Assembly (NCBI GenBank): GCA_021775525.1 | Contig: JAJFHQ010000092.1 | Span: 1 to 38,493 of the forward strand | DNA length: 38,493 bases | Source: Hyphomicrobiales bacterium | GTDB lineage: Bacteria > Pseudomonadota > Alphaproteobacteria > Rhizobiales > Methyloligellaceae | Direction: 5' to 3' | Shown here: positions 32,111-38,493 of the stretch, in pieces | Position numbering within the stretch: the stretch's first letter is position 1 | Layout of the letters: every line of letters starts with the position of its first letter | Translations under genes and position numbers: made by a program | The notes under the pieces: model-generated | The model's database searches: none | What the model was told of the DNA's origin: nothing | The model's input: only the letters and a program-made list of their open reading frames with translations

Positions 32111-33361
32111 TCATTTGGCGCCTGCCGGTTTTTTGCCGAGTACATCATCGGTAATGCTGCCCGGCATGGCGGAGGGTTTCTCAATCCATCCCAGCAATGG
32201 CAGGACGACCAGGAGATGCAGGAAATAGTAAGCCGTGGCGAGACGCCCGACGATCAGGTAGAGGCCCTCCGGCGGCTTGGCGCCCAGATAGCCCAGCACC
32301 AGGACGTCGATCATGAAGAGCGCGAAGAACCATTTGTAGATCGGCCGGTAACGCGAAGATCTCACCTTGGAGGTATCAAGCCAGGGCAGGAACAACAGTA
32401 TGGAGATCGAGCCGGCGAAGGCAATGACACCAAACAGCTTGTCTGGAATTGCCCGCAAGATCGCGTAATAGGGCAGGAAATACCATTCCGGAACGATATG
32501 CGGCGGCGTCGCCAGGGGATTGGCTTCAACATAGTTGTCCGGGTGCCCGAGATAATTTGGCGCGTAGAAAACGAATGCCGCGAACAACATCACGAACACG
32601 CACATCGCGAAGCCATCCTTCACCGTGTAGTAAGGCGTGAAGGGGATCGAGTCTGACTTGGTTTTAATGTCGATGCCGGTCGGGTTATTGCTGCCGGGTA
32701 TATGCAGCGCCCAGATATGCAGCACCACGAGGCCGCAAATCACGAATGGCAGCAGGTAGTGCAGCGAGTACAGACGGTTCAGTGTCGGATTGCCCACGGA
32801 GAACCCGCCCCAAATCCATTCCACTATGCCCGTGCCAAGTCCTGACACTATGGAATCGAGGGATGAGAACAGGTTGGTAATGACCGTCACCGCCCAGAAG
32901 CTCATCTGCCCCCAGACCAGCGAGTAGCCCATGAAGGCGGTCGCCATCATCACAACGAAAATCAGCACACCCAGGATCCACAGAATCTCACGCGGGGCCT
33001 TGTAAGAGCCGTAATACATCCCGCGCGCGATATGGATATAGGCTGCGAGGAAAAACATCGAAGCACCATTGGCGTGCATGTAGCGCAGCAGCCAGCCCCA
33101 GTTCACATCTCGCATGATGTGCTCAACGCTGTCGAAGGCATGTCCCTCGTGCGGCACGTAATGCATGGCCAGCACGATGCCTGTCAAAAGTTGCACGACG
33201 AGAAAAAACGTAAGAATGCCGCCAAAGGTCCATAGATAGTTCAGGTTGCGCGGCATCGGGAAGACGCCGAACTGGTCATGCATCATCCGCTCGATAGGCA
33301 GCCGGTCGTCGAACCACTTCGAAATGCTGTTCCCGGGCTTAAAGGTCGATTCGTGCGCCAT
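32111..33361 (-). CDS. petB: Cytochrome b of the bc1 complex
   Basis: The membrane core of complex III, 416 residues, with the quinol-oxidising and quinone-reducing sites. Haem ligands H96 and H110 in helix B and H201 and H215 in helix D (14 apart in each pair) are present. The Qo-site PEWY motif is at 291-294. About eight membrane helices can be traced. Length is slightly below Rhodobacter cytochrome b, within the alphaproteobacterial range. Nine bases after petA. Confidence 0.98.
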   Translation of the reverse strand: MAHESTFKPGNSISKWFDDRLPIERMMHDQFGVFPMPRNLNYLWTFGGILTFFLVVQLLTGIVLAMHYVPHEGHAFDSVEHIMRDVNWGWLLRYMHANGASMFFLAAYIHIARGMYYGSYKAPREILWILGVLIFVVMMATAFMGYSLVWGQMSFWAVTVITNLFSSLDSIVSGLGTGIVEWIWGGFSVGNPTLNRLYSLHYLLPFVICGLVVLHIWALHIPGSNNPTGIDIKTKSDSIPFTPYYTVKDGFAMCVFVMLFAAFVFYAPNYLGHPDNYVEANPLATPPHIVPEWYFLPYYAILRAIPDKLFGVIAFAGSISILLFLPWLDTSKVRSSRYRPIYKWFFALFMIDVLVLGYLGAKPPEGLYLIVGRLATAYYFLHLLVVLPLLGWIEKPSAMPGSITDDVLGKKPAGAK

Positions 33362-33370
33362 TATCTCCCC

Positions 33371-33943
33371 CTAGCCGATCTTGATCTTGGTGTCGGAAAC
33401 GAACTCGAATGTTGGAACATCAAGGTTCCTCGGCGCGGGGCCTTTGCGGATGCGCCCTGCCGTATCGTAATGCGACCCGTGGCAGGGGCAGAACCAGCCG
33501 CCATATTCGCCCTTGGCATCGCCAATTCTCTGGCCCTTCGGGATACAGCCCAAATGGGTGCAGATGCCGACCAGAACCAGCCATTTCTCATTCTTGTCTT
33601 TAACCCGGTTGATATCGGTGGCGGGTGCATCGTCCTTGAGATTGCCGTTGCGGGCATCGGGATCGGGAAGATCCGCCATCTTAACGCCCTTGGCTTCCTC
33701 GATTTCTTTCCCCGTACGATGACGTATGAAAACCGGCTTGCCGCGCCAGGAGATGGTAATTGACTGTCCCTCCTCGATTGGCGAGAGATCAACCTCGATG
33801 GTAGCCAGCGAGAGCGCAGAGGCGTCCGGGTTCATCTGGTCGATGAACGGCCATAAGGATGCCGCGCCGCCGACGGCTGCGAATGATACTGCGGCAATGG
33901 TCATGAAATCCCGGCGGTTAGGTTCGGTTGGTTTCTGGGCCAC
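33371..33943 (-). CDS. petA: Rieske iron-sulfur subunit of the bc1 complex
   Basis: A 190-residue ubiquinol-cytochrome c reductase iron-sulfur protein. The N-terminus has a Tat motif (NRRDFMT) and a membrane anchor (about 15-34). The [2Fe-2S] ligands are C128 and H130 in CTHLGC and C152 and H155 in CPCHGSH; C133 and C154 would form the stabilising disulfide. It starts with GTG at 33943 behind AAGGAGG, nine bases away. First gene of petA-petB-petC. Confidence 0.97.
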   Translation of the reverse strand: MAQKPTEPNRRDFMTIAAVSFAAVGGAASLWPFIDQMNPDASALSLATIEVDLSPIEEGQSITISWRGKPVFIRHRTGKEIEEAKGVKMADLPDPDARNGNLKDDAPATDINRVKDKNEKWLVLVGICTHLGCIPKGQRIGDAKGEYGGWFCPCHGSHYDTAGRIRKGPAPRNLDVPTFEFVSDTKIKIG

Positions 33944-34272
33944 GGCGCCGATCCTCCTTAAACAACCAAAGTTTCAAGGGTTGAGGTGATGAACTCTAGG
34001 CTATGTATGGCAACCGCATAAAATTCTGGCTACCGCTCACCGAACTTGCTCCATCGCGTGATGGACCGTTACCCCCAAAAATTGTTTCCACCCTGCCGAA
34101 AACTCTCAGGCAACACGCTCTGGTTAGGATGGTCCCGATTCACAACCTTTTTGCACCCTTGCGCGCGAAAGTCTAGACACGGGTTAAGTAAATTTATTTC
34201 ATTACGGCCAAGGGTCACGAACTGCAGCAGACAAACGCTGCGATCCAGTGCCACCGGACCCGGGAAACACCC
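33944..34272. other. Divergent intergenic region between petABC and trmL
   Basis: No gene is seen in these 329 bases; one frame running through to trmL on the plus strand looks like a shadow. The petA Shine-Dalgarno is at the left end. The palindrome GTCTAGAC (34171-34178) and an AT-rich stretch around 34185-34206 lie nearer to trmL and could hold its promoter. I could not find a convincing -35/-10 pair for petABC. Confidence 0.4.
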
Positions 34273-34731
34273 ATGCATCTCGCGCTCTACCAGCCGGATA
34301 TTCCACAAAATACGGGTGCGATTCTGCGCCTTGCCGCCTGTCTTGACGTGGATGTGCATGTCATTGAGCCGTCGGGCTTCGATGTCAGTGACCGGGCGCT
34401 CCGGCGGGCGGGTCTCGACTATATCGAGCATACGCGCATCACCCGGCACGCGTCGTTCGAAGCTTTCGAGAACTGGCGTGCGGGAAAAGGGCAGCGCCTC
34501 ATATTGCTGACGACCAAGGCCGAAACTCAATACACGGCTTACGAATACCGGGATGACGACATCCTGCTGCTGGGACGCGAAAGCGCTGGCGTTCCGGAGG
34601 AGGTTCATCTTATTGCAGACGTGCGCGTCCTCGTGCCCATGGCCGAGGGGCGGCGTTCACTCAACCTGGTGACGGCGGCGGCAATGGTGCTGGGTGAAGG
34701 CTTGCGGCAAACGGGCGGGTTTGAGAGCTGA
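34273..34731 (+). CDS. trmL: tRNA (cytidine(34)/uridine(34)-2'-O)-methyltransferase
   Basis: A minimal SPOUT methyltransferase of 152 residues that 2'-O-methylates the wobble base of tRNA-Leu isoacceptors. The three SPOUT motifs are QPDIPQNTGAILRLAAC with N13, LLGRESAGVP, and the knot segment RSLNLVTAAAMVLGE. Length equals the E. coli enzyme within a few residues. It lies divergently from petABC, a common alphaproteobacterial arrangement, and convergently to the ABC exporter. Confidence 0.95.
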   Translation: MHLALYQPDIPQNTGAILRLAACLDVDVHVIEPSGFDVSDRALRRAGLDYIEHTRITRHASFEAFENWRAGKGQRLILLTTKAETQYTAYEYRDDDILLLGRESAGVPEEVHLIADVRVLVPMAEGRRSLNLVTAAAMVLGEGLRQTGGFES

Positions 34732-34745
34732 GTAGCTGAGCTCCG

Positions 34746-36587
34746 TTACGCCACCTTGTCTTCAACCAGAAAGCCTCCTGACTGCCGCGTCCAAAGCTGG
34801 GCATATATGCCACCCGCCTTGATGAGCGCTTTATGTGTGCCCTGCTCGATGATACTGCCCTGATCCATAATCACCAGCCGGTCCATGGCAGCAATCGTGG
34901 AGAGCCTGTGAGCAATGGCAATCACAGTTTTTCCTTTCATCAGATTGACAAGCTGATCCTGGATTGCCGCCTCGACCTCTGAGTCGAGTGCGGATGTTGC
35001 TTCATCGAGGATCAGTATCGGCGCATTTTTGAGAAGCACCCGGGCGATGGCAATCCGCTGACGCTGCCCCCCTGAAAGCTGCACCCCGCGCTCGCCCACA
35101 TGGGCCTGATAGCCTGTGCGGCCGTTTCTGTCTTCAAGCCCGAGGATGAACTCATGCGCATGGGCTTGCCGGGCTGCCGCAATGACAGCTTTCTCATCCG
35201 CACGCTCAGCGCCATAAAGAATATTATCGAGCACGGAACGGTGCAGCAGCGAGGCATCCTGCGTCACCATACCGATCTGCGCCCTTAAGCTATCCTGAGT
35301 AACCCGTGCAATATCCTGCCCGTCAATAGTGATGCGCCCTTTCTCCAGGTCGTAAAAGCGCAACAGCAGATTGACGAGTGTTGATTTGCCCGCACCCGAA
35401 CGCCCCACAAGTCCGACCTTCTCGCCGGGCTTGATGCTGAGTGTCAGATCGTCGATGACGCCTGTGTCCTTTCCGTAGTGAAAACCCACAGCTTCATAGT
35501 GTATCTCACCGCGTTTCACACAGAGCGCTTTGGCACCTGCCTGGTCCACAATCGCATGTGGCTCCGAGATCGTGTCGAGGCCTTCCTGTACCGTCCCGAT
35601 ATTCTCAAACACGCTGGTGATGACGAACATGACCCACCCGGCCATATTGTTGATGCGGATTACGAGACCCATCACGAGCGCAATCGCGCCGATGGTGATG
35701 ATCCCTTGCCCCCAGAGCCAGAGAGCCAGCGCGCAGGTGGCAACAATCAGAACGCCATTCAAAGTCCAGACGCAAATTTCCATTGCCGTGATAAGGCGTA
35801 TTTCATCCCGGAACTTATTCGTCTGGTCGGTAATGGCCACACGCGCATAGTCGTCCTCACGGTCTGCATGAGCGAACAGCTTGACCGTCAGAATGTTCGT
35901 ATAACTGTCCACAATACGGCCCGTGAGTGCTGAGCGCGCCTCCGACATAGTCGTGGCGCGCTGCTTGATGCGCGGCACGAAATAGGCCAGCGCCCCGACA
36001 AAGCCCAGGACCCAAAGGGCAAGTGGCACCATCAGGCGCACATCAGCTTGAAAGAAAAGCACCAGCGCGATGATCGTGTAGATCGCCACAAACCAGACCG
36101 TGTCGATAAGCTCGACAACCGACTCGCGCAGGCTTGGTGCTGTCTGCATGATCTTGTTGGCGATGCGCCCGGCAAAATCTCCCTGGAAGAAGGCGAGGCT
36201 CTGACGCAGCACATAACGATGCGTCTGCCAGCGGATTAGGCTCGTAAAGTTGGGAATGATCGCGAGGTTGGCAAGGATCGTATGGATGGCGAACAGAATT
36301 GGCCGCACGACCATTGCAACAAACGCCATCCAGACGAGCAACTGCCCGTGATCCGACAAGAATGTGCTCGCGTCCTTCGCGTCTTTTACAAGGTCAACGA
36401 TCTCGCCAAGATAGGTAAACAGCGCGACCTCTATCACGGCTGCGAGAAAGCCTGTCACCAACACGGCAGCGAATACAGGCCAATACTGACGCAGGAAATG
36501 CCAGTAGAATGGAATCAATTCCGTCGGCGGACGCTCTACGTCCGTCTCACGGAAGGGATCAATCAGATTTTCAAGTCGGGACAACAT
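34746..36587 (-). CDS. ABC exporter, fused permease-ATPase (MsbA/LmrA type)
   Basis: A type IV ABC half-transporter of 613 residues that works as a homodimer. The N-terminal domain has about six membrane helices (35-330). The nucleotide-binding domain has Walker A GRSGAGKS (395-402), Q-loop Q443, signature LSGGQ (504-508), Walker B ILILDE (524-529) and switch H560. All are intact. AGGAG precedes the ATG by eight bases. Substrate is unknown; lipid or drug export is typical. It is not adjacent to a fusion protein or outer-membrane gene. Confidence 0.93.
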   Translation of the reverse strand: MLSRLENLIDPFRETDVERPPTELIPFYWHFLRQYWPVFAAVLVTGFLAAVIEVALFTYLGEIVDLVKDAKDASTFLSDHGQLLVWMAFVAMVVRPILFAIHTILANLAIIPNFTSLIRWQTHRYVLRQSLAFFQGDFAGRIANKIMQTAPSLRESVVELIDTVWFVAIYTIIALVLFFQADVRLMVPLALWVLGFVGALAYFVPRIKQRATTMSEARSALTGRIVDSYTNILTVKLFAHADREDDYARVAITDQTNKFRDEIRLITAMEICVWTLNGVLIVATCALALWLWGQGIITIGAIALVMGLVIRINNMAGWVMFVITSVFENIGTVQEGLDTISEPHAIVDQAGAKALCVKRGEIHYEAVGFHYGKDTGVIDDLTLSIKPGEKVGLVGRSGAGKSTLVNLLLRFYDLEKGRITIDGQDIARVTQDSLRAQIGMVTQDASLLHRSVLDNILYGAERADEKAVIAAARQAHAHEFILGLEDRNGRTGYQAHVGERGVQLSGGQRQRIAIARVLLKNAPILILDEATSALDSEVEAAIQDQLVNLMKGKTVIAIAHRLSTIAAMDRLVIMDQGSIIEQGTHKALIKAGGIYAQLWTRQSGGFLVEDKVA

Positions 36588-36824
36588 GGGCTTCGCTCCT
36601 GCCCCACAAAAAACAATCGAGTAAAATTCGATGTCTGCGGCCAGGGCGGAGCACGCGAACAGGGCTTCGCTTGATTGTAGAGATGAGTTGGTCTACAGGC
36701 CGCGGATCAGACGATGGGTATAGAGATGGCGGTCATGCAGACCTCCTGCTGAATCGGTTGTATCCAGTTATACACGCCCGCTCCCTAAACCGGGATTTGG
36801 TCGGAAACGTGGCGGTGAATTCTA
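36588..36824. other. Intergenic region upstream of the ABC exporter
   Basis: No gene seen. GGGCTTCGCT occurs twice (36588-36597 and 36662-36671), the first copy overlapping the exporter start region. It should hold the promoter of the exporter and the end of the enoyl-CoA hydratase transcript; neither is clear. Confidence 0.3.
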
Positions 36825-37619
36825 TCAATTACCAGGATACCAGCTCGGCTTTCTCTTCTCCAGGAAACTCTTTACACCCTCGGCCGCCTCTTCGGTTCCC
36901 CGACGCGAGGCATGGGCCCTTGCCATGTCCTCAAACTCTTCATCGCTGAACTCAAGACCGGCAAACCGCAACGCATCGGCCTTGATTGCTGAAAGCGCCG
37001 CCGGTGGACAATGAAGCAGGGCATCCAGGATGGATTCGACGGCTTCATCCAATTTACCCTCACCGCAAACCTCATCAACAAAGCCAATGTCAAATCCCCG
37101 TTTGGCATCAAAGCGTTCACAGGTCATGGCATACCGGCGCAAGCGTGCGGGACCAAGCCGGGAAAGCAGTTGTGGCATGATGGGAGTTGGCACAAGGCCC
37201 CAGCGCGCCTCGGTGATGGCGAAGACAGCGCTCTCCTCCGCGACGACAATATCGCATGATGCGGCGATTCCCGTGCCGCCGCCAAAGCAGCCGCCATGTA
37301 TGAGCGCAATAGTCGGTTTTGGACAGGCCACCAGCCCCCAGAAAGCCTTACCCGTTATCCGTGAGGTGATGAGGTTTTCCTCAAGGGTTGCTGTCACGCT
37401 CTCCTGAACCCAGTTGAGATCAGCGCCAGCCTGGAAATGGCGGCCATTTCCCCGCAGAAGGATCACGCGGATTGAATCATCGGCTCCCAAGGTCTCGATT
37501 CGTTCAACCAGCGCCTCGATCATCTCGCCGTTATAGGCGTTGTTGACCTGGGGCCGGTTGAGGGTCAGCGTGGCGATACCACGCGCATCTGTCTGGGTGA
37601 GGAGTACGTCTTCAGCCAT
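36825..37619 (-). CDS. Enoyl-CoA hydratase/isomerase family protein, methylglutaconyl-CoA hydratase-like
   Basis: A crotonase-fold enzyme of 264 residues. The first oxyanion segment reads FQAGADLNWV, close to the SAGADLNWM of methylglutaconyl-CoA hydratase (LiuC) in leucine breakdown. The second is IHGGCFGGGTGIAASCDI, and the catalytic acid region is ITEARWGLVP. It follows the CoA-transferase gene after 3 bases, so both probably serve acyl-CoA metabolism. Without the other liu genes the leucine role is only a suggestion. Confidence 0.85.
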   Translation of the reverse strand: MAEDVLLTQTDARGIATLTLNRPQVNNAYNGEMIEALVERIETLGADDSIRVILLRGNGRHFQAGADLNWVQESVTATLEENLITSRITGKAFWGLVACPKPTIALIHGGCFGGGTGIAASCDIVVAEESAVFAITEARWGLVPTPIMPQLLSRLGPARLRRYAMTCERFDAKRGFDIGFVDEVCGEGKLDEAVESILDALLHCPPAALSAIKADALRFAGLEFSDEEFEDMARAHASRRGTEEAAEGVKSFLEKRKPSWYPGN

Positions 37620-37622
37620 GAT

Positions 37623-38493
37623 TCAGATCGCCTTTGATTTACGCAAAACTTGCAATTGCTCTGTCGTGTAACCAATGCCCTCAAGGATTTCCTCGGTGTG
37701 CTGTCCCAGTTTCGGGGCCGGGTTTGCGGGAGTCTTTGCGCCGCCGGAAAGGACCGGAGACGCCACCATGCGATAGTCGCCATGGCCCTCAAGGTTGAGC
37801 GTCTGCACACCCTCGCGTTCGGCCACGAACGGATTGTCGAGAGCCGCGGCTATGTCGTTGATGGGAGATGCGGGAACAGTACCGGCAAAAATTTCAAGCC
37901 ATTCGGCAGTGGTTTTTTGCGAGAGCTCCTTATCAAGCAGATTCTGGATCAGCGTGCGGTTCTCAAGGCGGTTCTTGAAGCGCGCAAATCGCGGATCTTC
38001 CACCCACTCCTGTTTGCCGATCGCATGGCAGAGGTTCGGCCAGAACTTCTCCTTGTTGCACATGATGAAAATCCAGCCGTCCTTTGAAGTATAGAGCTGA
38101 CACGGCGTCAACGACGGGTGGGCCGAGCGCGGCAGGCGCTCCTGCACATGGCCTTCATTCAGGTACCAGATGGCGGGATAGGCGGTGTTGCACATGGCGA
38201 TGTCGAACAGGCTTACATCCATATCGCGGCCAACGCCTGACACCCGCGCGCCCGTAAGCCCGGCAAGTAGCGCGTAGGCCAGCGCCAGGCCGGTCATCTG
38301 GTCGACGACCGAGAGACCAAAGCGCGTGGGTGGCGTATCGGGCTCGCCGGTGAGCGCAAAATATCCTGCCTCCGCCTGCATCAGGTAATCGAAGCCAGGC
38401 CAGCTGGCCCGCGACCCTTCACGGCCATAGGCGGAGAGATGGGCGCAGACGATTCTCGGATTGGCCCCTTTGAGCGCCGCGTATGTGAGGCCG
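37623..38493 (-). CDS. Family III CoA-transferase (CaiB/BaiF), 5' end beyond the window
   Basis: The C-terminal 289 or so residues of a formyl-CoA transferase/CaiB-type enzyme, which moves CoA between carboxylic acids. The frame stays open to the window edge, so the start lies outside. Visible family segments are LSAYGREG, GFDYLMQAEAGYFALTGEPD, then DVSLFDIAMCN and the C-terminal LGQHTEEILEGIGY. The catalytic Asp normally lies in the interlinked domain; here a D near the GRDMDVSLFD segment is conserved but I cannot number it. Paired with the hydratase, it suggests catabolism of a hydroxy- or branched acid. Confidence 0.9.
   Translation of the reverse strand, partial: GLTYAALKGANPRIVCAHLSAYGREGSRASWPGFDYLMQAEAGYFALTGEPDTPPTRFGLSVVDQMTGLALAYALLAGLTGARVSGVGRDMDVSLFDIAMCNTAYPAIWYLNEGHVQERLPRSAHPSLTPCQLYTSKDGWIFIMCNKEKFWPNLCHAIGKQEWVEDPRFARFKNRLENRTLIQNLLDKELSQKTTAEWLEIFAGTVPASPINDIAAALDNPFVAEREGVQTLNLEGHGDYRMVASPVLSGGAKTPANPAPKLGQHTEEILEGIGYTTEQLQVLRKSKAI

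Overview
The window is an ordinary chromosomal segment of an alphaproteobacterium with moderately high GC. The evidence is a Tat-type Rieske / cytochrome b / cytochrome c1 operon next to trmL, an L25 protein with an acidic CTC-type tail followed by pth and ychF, a UbiK-lgt-MidA-PgeF neighbourhood, and a MarR / OmpR-type regulator / kinase triad beside a branched-chain aminotransferase. Hyphomicrobiales or Parvibaculum-like bacteria fit best, but no rRNA is present to settle it. I see no tRNA, rRNA, CRISPR array, prophage or insertion sequence.

Layout. 0.1-3.9 kb: ilvE (minus), divergent from a tightly coupled marR-response regulator-histidine kinase operon of petP/petR type. 3.9-7.1 kb: a second MarR gene, probably leaderless, overlapping an emrA-emrB efflux pair. 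7.1-9.7 kb (minus): a double YegP-repeat protein, then csaA-denD-like-SDR. 9.8-11.0 kb (plus): a small putative secreted protein and an L,D-transpeptidase. 11.1-13.0 kb (minus): ubiK, and a YbjN-domain gene coupled to proC. 13.1-16.2 kb (plus): an RraA-like aldolase coupled to a ThDP enzyme, and an AT-richer DUF2161 nuclease-fold gene, lying between ubiK and lgt. 16.3-24.3 kb (plus): lgt, midA, pgeF, a two-domain lipoprotein, prs, rplY, pth, ychF and a small coupled ORF. 24.3-28.1 kb (minus): mtnP-apt-mtnA-class II aldolase, preceded by a small exported molybdopterin-binding-like protein. 28.3-31.2 kb (plus): a DsbA-fold isomerase, then a Met-rich MXKDX protein, exported MsrB, exported MsrA and a four-helix membrane protein. 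31.3-33.9 kb (minus): petABC. 34.3-38.5 kb: trmL (plus), then an ABC exporter, an enoyl-CoA hydratase and a CoA-transferase cut by the window edge (minus).

Two regions stand out. At 28.9-30.6 kb, a signal-peptide-bearing protein whose mature part is about one quarter methionine sits directly before MsrB and MsrA, both of which also carry export signals. The Met-rich gene and msrB share an upstream element of two blocks (GCATCyAAAkTCT and CCGTTACTGG) separated by exactly 8 unrelated bases. This suggests a co-regulated, possibly ECF-sigma-controlled envelope methionine redox buffer, in which a sacrificial Met-rich protein is regenerated by MsrA/MsrB. At 24.3-27.5 kb, mtnP, apt, mtnA and a FucA-type aldolase form what looks like a DHAP shunt for salvage of 5'-methylthioadenosine and 5'-deoxyadenosine. 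No mtnB, mtnC, mtnD or mtnK is present in the window.

Most of the rest is housekeeping: respiration, lipoprotein maturation, translation quality control, PRPP and proline synthesis. Many genes are translationally coupled through ATGA or TGATG overlaps.
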